NCBI RefSeq assembly: GCF_030068605.1
Contig: NZ_JASJOU010000016.1
Span: 1 to 64,000, forward strand
Length of the DNA: 64,000 bases
Source: Xanthocytophaga agilis
GTDB taxonomy: Bacteria; Bacteroidota; Bacteroidia; Cytophagales; 172606-1
Direction of reading: 5' to 3'
Numbering within the stretch: position 1 is the stretch's first letter; every line of letters starts with the position of its first letter. A program made the translations under genes and the position numbers. Below the pieces are notes generated by a model, which was given only the letters and a program-made list of their open reading frames with translations, was not told the DNA's origin and made no database searches. Shown here piece by piece: positions 37,205 through 45,815 of this stretch.

Positions 37205-37325
37205 CTTCATGTCCTCCTGAAAGGAACTTTTGACAAATAGAGCCATGATTGGTTTCTGGAAGAATTACTCTCTAGTCGGAAAGGCCGCCGGTCTTGCCAC
37301 GAGATCCTTCCAAGAGGACATGAAG
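37205..37325. repeat. Dispersed inverted repeat, family 2, copy 1
   Basis: Arms CTTCATGTCCTCCTGAAAGG... at 37205-37236 and its imperfect inverse at 37294-37325 match at 26 of 32 positions. Inner segments also resemble each other: TGACAAATAGAGCC near one arm and TTGCCACGAG near the other. Related copies are at 49199 and 57757. Confidence 0.7.
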
Positions 37326-37412
37326 GGGGTATTTCTACAAAACTTGAAAGACATTTTTTCTACTCTTGTCACTCCCATTCCCACTACTCTAGGATATGCC
37401 TCTAAAAGATGC

Positions 37413-37420
37413 TATTTTTG
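37413..37420 (+). promoter_or_regulatory. Candidate -7 element before tgt
   Basis: TATTTTTG fits TAnnTTTG, 21 nt ahead of the ATG at 37442. No -33 box seen. Confidence 0.4.
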
Positions 37421-37441
37421 CACTCTTTTTAAGGATTTTAC

Positions 37442-38572
37442 ATGAAGTTTGATATACAAGCAACCGATTCCCAGAGCAATGCCCGTGCAGGAGAGATTAC
37501 CACTGATCATGGCATTATTCAAACCCCTATCTTTATGCCTGTAGGAACTGTGGGTTCTGTGAAGGCAGTACACCAGCGGGAACTGGAAAACGACATTAAG
37601 GCTCAGATTATTCTGGGCAACACCTACCATTTGTATTTACGTCCCGGATTAAACGTACTTCAGAAAGCAGGAGGTTTGCATAAGTTTAATGGCTGGAATC
37701 ATCCTATTCTGACAGACAGCGGAGGATATCAGGTTTATTCCCTGGCCAATACCCGTAAAATCAAGGAAGAGGGCGTTACCTTCCGTAGTCACATAGATGG
37801 CTCCAAACATATCTTTAGTCCGGAATATGTAATGGATATTCAGCGTATTATTGGGGCTGATATCATTATGGCGTTTGACGAATGTACTCCCTACCCTTGC
37901 GAATATGGTTATGCCCGCAAGAGTCTGGATATGACTCATCGCTGGCTACGTCGCTGTTGTGACCGTTTTGATAGTATAGAAGGGTTATATGGCTATCAAC
38001 AGACATTATTTCCGATTGTGCAGGGTAGTGTATACAAAGACCTTCGAAAGCAGTCTGCCGAGGTAATTGCCTCCTTTGAACGGGAAGGGAATGCCATTGG
38101 AGGATTGTCTGTAGGAGAGCCTGCCGAGATGATGTACGAAATGACCGAACTGGTATGTAACATTCTACCTAAGGACAAACCACGTTACCTGATGGGAGTA
38201 GGTACACCTGCCAACATCCTGGAAAGCATTGCATTAGGAGTAGACATGTTTGACTGTGTAATGCCGACCCGAAACGCCCGACACGGTTTGTTATTTACCA
38301 CACAAGGAGTCATCAATATCAAGAATGAAAAGTGGAAAGATGATTTCTCTCCCATTGATGAAACACTCGGAGGATATGTAAGTACATTTCACAGCAAGGC
38401 CTATCTACGACATTTATTGATCAGTCAGGAATACCTGGCAGCCCAGATTGCCAGTGTACACAACCTCACGTTTTATCTGTGGCTGGTAGGTCAGGCACGT
38501 GAGAAGATTAAAGAAGGAACCTTCACTGAATGGAAAAACCAGATGGTAAAGCAGGTTTCTCAGAGGTTATAA
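37442..38572 (+). CDS. tgt: tRNA-guanine (queuine) transglycosylase
   Basis: Replaces guanine 34 with preQ1 in tRNA anticodons. 376 aa, normal length, cytoplasmic. Blocks: TDSGGYQVYSLA, FDECTPYP, GGLSVGEP, RYLMGVGTP and FDCVMPTRNARHG (Asp nucleophile). The usual zinc cluster CxCxxC is absent: where bacterial enzymes have ECDCYTC this one reads TLGGYVS before SKAYLRHL, so Leu, Gly and Ser replace the three cysteines. This may be a lineage trait of Bacteroidota TGTs. A second-repeat element lies just upstream. Confidence 0.95.
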   Translation: MKFDIQATDSQSNARAGEITTDHGIIQTPIFMPVGTVGSVKAVHQRELENDIKAQIILGNTYHLYLRPGLNVLQKAGGLHKFNGWNHPILTDSGGYQVYSLANTRKIKEEGVTFRSHIDGSKHIFSPEYVMDIQRIIGADIIMAFDECTPYPCEYGYARKSLDMTHRWLRRCCDRFDSIEGLYGYQQTLFPIVQGSVYKDLRKQSAEVIASFEREGNAIGGLSVGEPAEMMYEMTELVCNILPKDKPRYLMGVGTPANILESIALGVDMFDCVMPTRNARHGLLFTTQGVINIKNEKWKDDFSPIDETLGGYVSTFHSKAYLRHLLISQEYLAAQIASVHNLTFYLWLVGQAREKIKEGTFTEWKNQMVKQVSQRL

Positions 38573-38602
38573 TAAACATCTTTATCTATCAGAAAACAAT
38601 CA

Positions 38603-39244
38603 GTGATACAATATACATACTCTCAACTAGCTGATCATCTGCATGAACGCCTGACAGATGTATTACCAGGCGAAGCTGCACAGCAAAAGATGGCAAGCTC
38701 TCTGCGAAATGCGGGTCAGCTCAACTTTAAAACTGACGGGAAAACACGTCAGGGGGCAGTGTGTATATTGTTTTATCAGAAGCAGGGTATATGGCATCTG
38801 CCACTGATTGTAAGGCCGGAATATGATGGTACACACAGTGGACAGGTAGCTTTTCCAGGAGGAAAAGTAGAAGAAACCGATCCTACCTATGTAGCAACAG
38901 CCTTGCGGGAAATGCACGAAGAGATAGGTGTGCCTACTGACTCGGTGCAGATACTTGGTGCATTAACTCCCTTGCTGGTAATAGCCAGCAACTTTATGGT
39001 ACATCCGTTTGTTGGCATTACTTCCCAAGCCCCTGTGTTTATACCTGATCCACGAGAAGTAGCTAAAATTATTGAAGTACCTCTCCCTGATCTGTTGGAT
39101 GACACCCGCCGCTCTGCCAAAGAAATACAGGTACGGGGATTTTCTCTCTGGGCTCCGTATTTCGATCTGGAAGGGCAAACCGTGTGGGGTGCCACAGCCA
39201 TGATGCTCAGCGAACTGATTGAAGTTTTAAAGAAAGATACATGA
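38603..39244 (+). CDS. NUDIX hydrolase, CoA pyrophosphatase type
   Basis: 213 aa, GTG start at 38603 because no earlier ATG is suited. NUDIX box G-x5-E-x7-REUxEExGU appears as GGKVEETDPTYVATALREMH...EIGV, and the upstream THSGQVAFPGGK is the mark of the CoA-pyrophosphatase group that cuts CoA to 4'-phosphopantetheine and 3',5'-ADP. Could also be a general ADP-ribose-like hydrolase. 30 nt after tgt, so likely in the same transcript. Confidence 0.85.
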   Translation: MIQYTYSQLADHLHERLTDVLPGEAAQQKMASSLRNAGQLNFKTDGKTRQGAVCILFYQKQGIWHLPLIVRPEYDGTHSGQVAFPGGKVEETDPTYVATALREMHEEIGVPTDSVQILGALTPLLVIASNFMVHPFVGITSQAPVFIPDPREVAKIIEVPLPDLLDDTRRSAKEIQVRGFSLWAPYFDLEGQTVWGATAMMLSELIEVLKKDT

Positions 39245-39359
39245 GTTATCGCGAAGACCAATGACTATACTTTTAAAAAGAGTAAAAACGACGATTAATT
39301 TTTAAGAAATCTCTTTTCCTTGATTAGTTTATAGTCACTTACTTTTCTCTTCCTGTGGC

Positions 39360-39520
39360 TCCTTCATTTTTTGCTTGCCCAAAAAACGAAGCAAAAAAGG
39401 GCACTTTTTGCCGAACCTCCCACTCACAAAGCCAGGGGCTTTCCTCGCGGCAAAAAGATTGCCAACGCACAGCTACAACGGTTCGCGATTTAAGGAATCT
39501 TTACTCTCTTTGTAGCCTCT
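39360..39520 (+). repeat. Intergenic covarying repeat, copy B
   Basis: Same architecture as copy A. Main stem CTTTTTGCCG/CGGCAAAAAG at 39404-39413 and 39448-39457 with a compensated change relative to copy A; inner hairpin AAAGCC/GGCTTT; ends ATTGCCAACGCACAG and AAGGAATCTTTACTCTC. Confidence 0.85.
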
Positions 39521-39607
39521 AAAAGTTGCTCCTAGACTATTTATTGGCTATTCCTTATAAATTAGTACATGATACAAAGAAAATAATGTTCACTTCAATA
39601 GTGTAGG

Positions 39608-39770
39608 GTGGTGTAGGTGCGTGAGGATAAAAATTCCGCGGGCCTAGCGTTGGCCCTGCGGGGCGAAGCTTTGGAATTTTTTGCCCTTTTTTGCTCACGC
39701 AAAAATCTGGCTCACCAAATTCTCATTTGGTGCCCTGTTTTTTGCGTGAGCAAAAAATGAAGAAGCCACA
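39608..39770 (-). repeat. Intergenic covarying repeat, copy E (diverged)
   Basis: Read on the minus strand it has the same order of parts: TTCATTTTTTGCT, then a stem pair (39629-39637 with 39673-39681) AAAAATTCC/GGAATTTTT, inner GGGCC/GGCCC, and CACGCACCTACA. It carries extra hairpins CACCAAAT/ATTTGGTG and GCTCACGCAAAAA/TTTTTGCGTGAGC. Confidence 0.75.
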
Positions 39771-39960
39771 GGAAGAGAAAAGTAAGTGACTATAAACTAA
39801 TCAAGGAAAAGACAAGCAAAAATTGAAGAGCCCTGTAGAAGAACACTGAAAGGGACAATAAACAAACTCAGGAAGGAAGATTTCTCAAATAACTAAACAG
39901 AGCCTACACACTTCTCAAAAAGTATAGGCTCTGATCTCACATCCAAACTATATAAATACC

Positions 39961-40323
39961 CTAAAACTGTCCTGTAGCAAGCATTACCAGTGTACAACCC
40001 TGCACCGTCTCAATGCCCTGCTGTCGGGCTTTCTGGGCAAATTCCGGATTCTCTGTTCCTGGATTGAAAATAATCCGCTTAGGTTTTAGTCGCAGCAGAT
40101 AATCATACAAAGGTGGCTGGTTGCGTGTGCCCACATATAAGGTAACCGTATCGATGGAGTCCAGATCCGGCTCTCCACGTTGGATAGCAGCACCTGCTAC
40201 CTGTCCTGTCTTTAATCCCAGCAACTCAATTGGATGGCCATATTCATTCAACATGGTTGCGGCTTTGTAAGCATATCGGGTAGGATTGTCTGAAGCACCT
40301 ACCACCAAGGTACGTTTTTTCAT
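39961..40323 (-). CDS. CoA-binding domain protein (YccU-like)
   Basis: 120 aa from ATG 40323 (MKKRTLVVGASDNPTRYAYKAATML); an ATG at 40344 would add seven residues. CoA-binding Rossmann-like domain with VVGASDNPTRYAY and DTVTLYVGTRNQPPLYDYLL, KRIIFNPGTENPEF. The family binds CoA and is of unknown function. It lies convergent to the NUDIX hydrolase of the same cofactor, a coincidence worth noting, on the far side of the repeat element. Confidence 0.85.
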   Translation of the reverse strand: MKKRTLVVGASDNPTRYAYKAATMLNEYGHPIELLGLKTGQVAGAAIQRGEPDLDSIDTVTLYVGTRNQPPLYDYLLRLKPKRIIFNPGTENPEFAQKARQQGIETVQGCTLVMLATGQF

Positions 40324-40406
40324 AACTTCCAGTTTATTTATCAAAAAGACCCAGATTGAGTCTTTTGCTGTTGTAACATGATAACATAAAAGTCAGGCCA
40401 TCTGGT

Positions 40407-42074
40407 TCAGTCTATCACAGACGCCCGTATCTGGTTCCAGGTGGTCTGACTATACAATCGTAGAAAATAAAATACTGTACCACCTACAACGGCTATAGCA
40501 ATCCAGATACCAGTCGGAAAACGAGCTAATCCATAGTGGGCAAATCCTATCATGGTACTTACCATCATCATTAATAAGGCAACACCAATACTCGAAGCCT
40601 GTTGTGCCTCAGCAGGAGCCTGTGAGAAAGGAAACCGCTTTGGAGAGATCAATGCAAAAATGCAGATAAACAGCATGTTATTGAATAACGCCAGAATTAC
40701 ATTGGCCAGTGCATCTACTCCCCAAAACCAGAAGATAGCGGCGATCAGGAATGCATAAACCGGAAGAATAAACTTGATGAATACAGCTTTTAGCGCACCA
40801 GATAGAATATACCCTGGCGGGTCAGCAGGTACAGAGCCATAAAACCAGGTGGCTTTATAATCATCCGAGAACTGGATGTTTGTATAAAAGGCGTTGATAG
40901 CAAATGACATGGCATATAAAATCAGAATGTATTGCCAGTCGCTTTGCCCTAGTTGTTGCCCTCTCAGAAATACAAAAATAGTAGGAATCATTACACCCAG
41001 TGTCGGATAGGTTCGCATCTTGAACTTCTGATCCCGACTGGTAATTTTCCAGGTAAGTTCAAAACCCATTTTCTCCAGCGGATGGCGGGTAAAGATTGCT
41101 GATAGTCTCTCAGAAAGAGGCTTTTTACTTCTATCCTCTGTTGTACCTGTTTCGTTTTTATCACCAGAAGCGTCATTCATCTCCAGCAATTTCCGGCTAA
41201 AGCTTTTAGAGACAGCACTATTCATCAGGTAAATAATTCCTATAGGTAAAGCAACAGCCAGCAAAGTGAAAACAATATAGGGAGTCTCAAAACGCCTGCT
41301 GACAAATGCCTCCATAATCCCTCCCATCCAGAAAGGCGGTACCAGATATTGCCACCACACAACTTCCAGAGAGATACTCTGCAACATCTCTACTTTGATA
41401 AGCCGGGGTAGTATCTGATAGCCAGACACAAAGACCATAGTAAAGCCAATTTGCACATAAGCAATAATCTGCTTTAAACGAGCTTCACTGGTAAACCGTA
41501 TTAACAACACATACAGCAGATTGGTCAGAAACACGGCAAATAAAGCAGACAGAATTACCAACACCACAAACAGAAGCAAGGCACCCAATCCATATTTAAT
41601 TCCCACAAAAACAATAGGTAGCAATGCCACTGAGAAAGTAAGTGTAAGCACATACACTACCACATGGATCAATCGTGCCATCCACACAGTACGACTATCC
41701 ACAGGACGAGGCGACAGAATAGCATAATCGGTGGTATCCATTACTACTGAGGCAAAGTCTGTAATCAATGTCATAATTGTCATTACCATAATATAGGCAA
41801 ACACAATGGTGGTAGCCCAGTATACATTAGGCATGGCAAAAATGAGGCTTCCTACCAGGCCACCCAATATAGCATACATAAAAATGGCTATCCAGTACTG
41901 ATACTTCGTATTAGCATCTGACTTACTGGGCTGATTTGCAAAAGCTGCTGGTTTACGACGTTTGTCCATCAGCAGCTTTATCTCCAGAATGGCCCGCAAC
42001 TGGCTATAGTCAATGTGTAAAGATTGAAATACGCCCTTTAACAGATCCAGAATAAACAGTACAATTTTACTCAT
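40407..42074 (-). CDS. ABC transporter permease, putative ABC exporter family
   Basis: Inner-membrane protein of 555 aa with about 12 hydrophobic segments and a charged loop of about 40 residues (DASGDKNETGTTEDRSKKPLSE). Conserved phrase TTDYAILSPRPVDSRTVWMARL is typical of the large ABC exporter permease group. It follows the ATPase gene by 37 nt, so the two form one transporter. Cargo unknown. Confidence 0.82.
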   Translation of the reverse strand: MSKIVLFILDLLKGVFQSLHIDYSQLRAILEIKLLMDKRRKPAAFANQPSKSDANTKYQYWIAIFMYAILGGLVGSLIFAMPNVYWATTIVFAYIMVMTIMTLITDFASVVMDTTDYAILSPRPVDSRTVWMARLIHVVVYVLTLTFSVALLPIVFVGIKYGLGALLLFVVLVILSALFAVFLTNLLYVLLIRFTSEARLKQIIAYVQIGFTMVFVSGYQILPRLIKVEMLQSISLEVVWWQYLVPPFWMGGIMEAFVSRRFETPYIVFTLLAVALPIGIIYLMNSAVSKSFSRKLLEMNDASGDKNETGTTEDRSKKPLSERLSAIFTRHPLEKMGFELTWKITSRDQKFKMRTYPTLGVMIPTIFVFLRGQQLGQSDWQYILILYAMSFAINAFYTNIQFSDDYKATWFYGSVPADPPGYILSGALKAVFIKFILPVYAFLIAAIFWFWGVDALANVILALFNNMLFICIFALISPKRFPFSQAPAEAQQASSIGVALLMMMVSTMIGFAHYGLARFPTGIWIAIAVVGGTVFYFLRLYSQTTWNQIRASVID

Positions 42075-42111
42075 GTTTTAATGTGATTTGTTGATAGAAA
42101 AACATCTCATA

Positions 42112-42888
42112 TTACCCGCGCAGTGCCTCTATAAACTCACCTGCCTGAGACTGATGGGCATGATTGCCGGTAAGTTCTGTGAAAATCTGCTCCAGAGATT
42201 CCGTTTTTTCCCGTTCCTGTAATTCGGCAAAGGTGCCATCGGCAATAATCTTTCCCTGATGCAGAATCATAATCCGGTGAGCAAACTTCTCTACCACATC
42301 CATGATATGCGAACTGTAAAACAACGTTTTGCCCTCTAATGCCAGCTTGGAGAGAATTTCTTTTACCAGAATCACTGCATTGGCATCCAATCCGGAGAGA
42401 GGTTCATCCAAAAAAATAATATCCGGATTATGCAGTAAACCTGCAATAAGCAACACCTTTTGTCGCATACCTTTGGAGAAGGCTGTCATGCGGGTATCGG
42501 CTTTAGCCTGAAGATCAAAGATACGCAACAGATCCAGTGACTTTTTCTCAATTCGTGCAGACTCCATCTTATGAAGCAACCCTATAAAACGCAGGTATTC
42601 TATAGGTGTAAGCGTATCATATAGCAGGGCGTTCTCAGGGATATATCCAATACGTCTTTTTACTTCAATAGGGTCTTTGCGTACATCCATCCCCATAATC
42701 TGTACCTCTCCTGTAAAATCGGTAATCATACCCGACAACACTTTGATGGTTGTGCTTTTTCCAGCTCCATTCGGTCCCAGATACCCAATGATCTGACCAG
42801 GAGTAATTGTAAAATTGATATCATTCAACACCGGCTTTTCATAACTCTTTGACAGGTGCGAAACAGTAATGACAGGTTCTGTATACAT
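42112..42888 (-). CDS. ABC transporter ATP-binding protein
   Basis: 258 aa from ATG 42888 (MYTEPVITVSHL); the longer open frame to 42975 starts with non-conserved sequence. Walker A GPNGAGKSTT, Q-loop VKRRIGYIPENALLYD, signature FSKGMRQKV, Walker B IIFLDEPLSGLD and switch His in YSSHIMD. An ABC-2 type exporter ATPase pairing with the downstream permease. Confidence 0.93.
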   Translation of the reverse strand: MYTEPVITVSHLSKSYEKPVLNDINFTITPGQIIGYLGPNGAGKSTTIKVLSGMITDFTGEVQIMGMDVRKDPIEVKRRIGYIPENALLYDTLTPIEYLRFIGLLHKMESARIEKKSLDLLRIFDLQAKADTRMTAFSKGMRQKVLLIAGLLHNPDIIFLDEPLSGLDANAVILVKEILSKLALEGKTLFYSSHIMDVVEKFAHRIMILHQGKIIADGTFAELQEREKTESLEQIFTELTGNHAHQSQAGEFIEALRG

Positions 42889-42991
42889 ACGATTGCAGGT
42901 TAGGTAATAACAAATGTGTTTAGGACACACGTCTGAATTTATGAGCCTCTTTCCGGAAAGTAACCTTTTAACCAAAGGTATTTAACTTTAG

Positions 42992-43025
42992 TAAAACAAA
43001 AAACCGATACAATGACTTGTATCGG
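42992..43025 (-). terminator. Terminator after the first Rpn-family gene
   Basis: Nine-base-pair perfect stem CCGATACAA/TTGTATCGG (43004-43012 with 43017-43025), 4-nt loop, followed on the minus strand by TTTTTTGTTTT. Confidence 0.85.
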
Positions 43026-43113
43026 TGTGGCCTATTATAATTATAGCATGTTCCATAAACTTGGCATGAACGAATATCCAAGCCAGGTTTATCTTTCTTT
43101 TATAAAGAAAAAT

Positions 43114-43965
43114 CTATTGATTCAGGTTTTTACGCAGATCTTCAACAAACTCTTCGGTTACCTCAAAATAAGAAGCCAGCTGTTGAGTGGTTAATACGCC
43201 ATCTTTCAGGAATTTCAAAATCGTCTCACGTTTATTTTGCTCAATACCTTCAAGTTTCCCTTCCAAACGACCTTTCTCTTCTCCTTTTAGTTGGCCTTTC
43301 TTAAACAGAAAGTCATCTTCTTCTTTGATATACTGAGAAATAGATTCTATCATGATTTCTACAAAGGGTGTTAGTTTACGCAAGTTAGCTAATACGCGTA
43401 ATTGTTGCAAGTGCTTATCCCGCTCAAGTTTATTACTTGATGTCTGGTTTAATCGTTGCACAATCAGACTAGCCGCAGTTTCAGGGGTGGTAGTACCAAA
43501 GTTAGCCAATACAGCAAAAACCACTTCGTCACCTTTATCAGAAGAGAGAAATAACTCATAACTAATCGTAGAAAATTGGACCAGATAAAAGGAAAACATA
43601 AGATTTTCCTTTTCAATCTTCGTTTGCATCCTAGGCTCCTGATCTGAAAGAAAAATCACATACTGTTTGACTGGTAGCTTGTATTTTCGCCAGAGTACTC
43701 CTATATATTCCAGCATCCGATAGATCATTTCTTCTTCATCTATCAACTGAAACTCCAGTTGCAGTAAAAACGTATCTCCTTGTTTGTCAGTGATTTTGAG
43801 TAGTTGATCAGGCTTTCGTTCCACAGTTCGTTGCAACTCTTGTGGCAGTCTTTCATAAGATGCAATCTGAATCTGAAGCACTTTTTCAATAAGTGCCAGA
43901 GTAACAGACTCCAGATTTTCTTTAAATATTTTATCATATAGATTGCCTTCTTTTTTGGTGCTCAT
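43114..43965 (-). CDS. Rpn family PD-(D/E)XK nuclease/putative transposase, paralogue 1
   Basis: 283 aa from ATG 43965 (MSTKKEGNLYDKIFKENLE); the upstream frame to 44061 is untranslated leader, judged by comparison with paralogue 2. Nuclease core with KPD (52-53) and LEFQ (Glu71, Gln73) as in recombination-promoting Rpn proteins. C-terminus holds a charged low-complexity stretch (KKGQLKGEEKGRLEGKLEGIEQ) and a short helical end. The second copy at 51500 is the same length. Role: DNA cleavage or horizontal-transfer functions in some relatives; not proven here. Confidence 0.85.
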   Translation of the reverse strand: MSTKKEGNLYDKIFKENLESVTLALIEKVLQIQIASYERLPQELQRTVERKPDQLLKITDKQGDTFLLQLEFQLIDEEEMIYRMLEYIGVLWRKYKLPVKQYVIFLSDQEPRMQTKIEKENLMFSFYLVQFSTISYELFLSSDKGDEVVFAVLANFGTTTPETAASLIVQRLNQTSSNKLERDKHLQQLRVLANLRKLTPFVEIMIESISQYIKEEDDFLFKKGQLKGEEKGRLEGKLEGIEQNKRETILKFLKDGVLTTQQLASYFEVTEEFVEDLRKNLNQ

Positions 43966-43991
43966 ACAAGGATAAAAAAGTGAACAGAGCG

Positions 43992-43999
43992 CGAAAGTA
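43992..43999 (-). promoter_or_regulatory. Candidate -7 element of Rpn paralogue 1
   Basis: Minus-strand TACTTTCG, close to TAnnTTTG, 27 nt before the ATG. The same octamer at the same distance precedes paralogue 2. Confidence 0.5.
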
Positions 44000-44215
44000 A
44001 CCAATAAATCGTCAAAATAAAGAAGCCAATCTGGTAATAAAAACGAAAAGGAGTATTCCACAAACGTTGGAACACTCCTTTTCCAAACAACATAGATGGA
44101 GGTATAAAAATGACAGCATTGATTACTGTCTACTCTTAAAATAATTTTACGCCATTCTGAAAGCTATAGTCTCAAATTAAAATTTATTCAAGCTACTTTA
44201 TATTAAGCGACCAAA

Positions 44216-45373
44216 TTACTCCAGCATTTTAGTCCACTTCTCATTGCTCTGGTTGGACTTTATTACAGTGTCAATAAACAACATACCACGCAAACCTGCT
44301 TCCAGCCCAGGGAAATCCAGGTACGCTGGATCAGGTGTCTCGCCTTTCAGACGGCTACGCAGTGTTTTGGCAAAATTGCGGTATAGAATCGCAAATGCTT
44401 CGATATAGCCTTCAGGGTGCCCTGCCGGGATGCGGGTACTGATTTTAGAGGCATTGGATAGTTCACCCACTCCTGTACGCAGCAGTTGTTTAGGCTTGCC
44501 AGGTTGTGTATATTCCAATGTATTAGGCTCCATCTGATGCCACCACAGTCCACCCACTTCTCCGTAGATACGGATGTTAAAATTATTCTCCTCTCCTACT
44601 GAGATCTGGCTGGAATGCAGGACTCCTTTTGCTCCATTTTCAAAATGCAGTAAAAGATTGGCATCATCTTCCAGCTTACGTCCCTCTACAAAGGTAGTCA
44701 GGTCAGCACAGATTTCAGTTACTTTCAGACCCGTGATGTATTCGGCCAGGTTAAAGGCGTGAGTACCAATATCTCCAATACAACCTGCAGCTCCTGATCG
44801 TGCAGGGTCTGTACGCCATTCCGCCTGTTTGTTGCCACTAGCCTCAACAAGTACATTGAGCCAGCCTTGTGGATACTCTACGACTACTTTACGTATCTTG
44901 CCTAACTTGCCTGATGCAATAATGCTACGGGCTTCTTTTACCATTGGATAGCCAGTATAGTTATGTGTCAGACAAAACAGCAAGCCTGACTTCTCAATTA
45001 CCTCTTTCAGCTCTTTTGCTTCTTCTGTATTTAAGGTCATGGGTTTGTCCAGCACTACATGGAACCCGTTTTCCAATGCCATCTTAGCCGGGCCAAAGTG
45101 CATATGGTTAGGCGTTACAATGGCCACAAAGTCCATCCGCTGGCCTTCTGGCAATTTCTTTTCTTCCAGAATCATCGTACGATAATCCGGATATACCCGC
45201 TCTTCCGGTAGGTATAACATTTCACCTGACTGCCTGGAACGTTCAGGATCACTACTGAAGGCACCACATACAAGTTCTATTTCGTTATCTATGGCAGCAG
45301 CCATACGGTGTACGGCTCCGATAAAAGCTCCGATTCCCCCTCCTACCATTCCCATTCGCATCTTTCTATTCAT
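44216..45373 (-). CDS. Gfo/Idh/MocA family oxidoreductase
   Basis: Third oxidoreductase of this family in the window, 385 aa, cytoplasmic. Cofactor loop [15 protein letters not shown] near residue 9, VTPNHMHF, and VLDKPMTLN in which Asp replaces the usual Glu of EKP. C-terminal block [20 protein letters not shown] carries the catalytic His. Stands alone; substrate not predicted. Confidence 0.9.
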   Translation of the reverse strand: MNRKMRMGMVGGGIGAFIGAVHRMAAAIDNEIELVCGAFSSDPERSRQSGEMLYLPEERVYPDYRTMILEEKKLPEGQRMDFVAIVTPNHMHFGPAKMALENGFHVVLDKPMTLNTEEAKELKEVIEKSGLLFCLTHNYTGYPMVKEARSIIASGKLGKIRKVVVEYPQGWLNVLVEASGNKQAEWRTDPARSGAAGCIGDIGTHAFNLAEYITGLKVTEICADLTTFVEGRKLEDDANLLLHFENGAKGVLHSSQISVGEENNFNIRIYGEVGGLWWHQMEPNTLEYTQPGKPKQLLRTGVGELSNASKISTRIPAGHPEGYIEAFAILYRNFAKTLRSRLKGETPDPAYLDFPGLEAGLRGMLFIDTVIKSNQSNEKWTKMLE

Positions 45374-45815
45374 GAGTATTGACTAGGTTAACGTTAACAA
45401 AGGATATATGATCTGTAAACAGTAAAAATCGCAAATGGAGCAAATGACCTGGCTGCTATCATCTACTATTTCTGGTATTTCTCTTTTTTGCAATTATAAA
45501 TGAGATAAGTGAAAAAAGAAACCAAAGCGGGAAGCAAGTTTTGTTTTTCCTAAAAACATCTTTAGCCAATTTAGTTAGTATACATTTTAATAGAACACCC
45601 TGTATTTCAATGTACACATATATAAAAACCTTGATAAAACACTCTATCCTCAGATAAAACAAAAGCACAAAAGTCTCATTTTCAGAGCATTACTGGATAT
45701 TAAATATAGTCAGAAAAAATCCCAAAAATAAAATATAACAAAACGCACATATTCTTTAAATTAAATAATATATTTCTTATAGATTTATTATCTATAGCAC
45801 CATAACAATCTGTTT
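45374..45815. other. AT-rich gap before the large TonB receptor
   Basis: 442 nt, very AT-rich, especially 45700-45800. No gene or strong hairpin. Probably the control region of the receptor gene and the divergent oxidoreductase. Confidence 0.5.

Larger units (their letters stand above)
39312..39812. mobile_element. MITE-like composite element with 64-bp terminal inverted repeats
   Basis: Left end 39312-39375 and right end 39749-39812 are inverted copies with one mismatch in 64. Each half contains one copy of the covarying repeat: copy B on the plus strand after the left end, copy E on the minus strand before the right end. No transposase gene is inside and no target-site duplication was seen, so mobility is inferred from symmetry only. 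Confidence 0.65.
39245..39960. other. Gene-free gap holding a 501-bp composite repeat
   Basis: 716 nt between convergent genes. Positions 39312-39812 are the composite element described separately. The flanks (39245-39311 and 39813-39960) are AT-rich with no gene; a hairpin near 39901 (AGAGCCTACAC... and AGGCTCT) may end the minus-strand gene side. Confidence 0.6.

Noticed and set aside
43966-44061. Longer N-terminus for Rpn paralogue 1 (hydrophobic leader)
   Set aside because: The paralogue at 51500 has an unrelated sequence at the far end of this stretch and a conserved promoter-like octamer inside it, so it is leader DNA.
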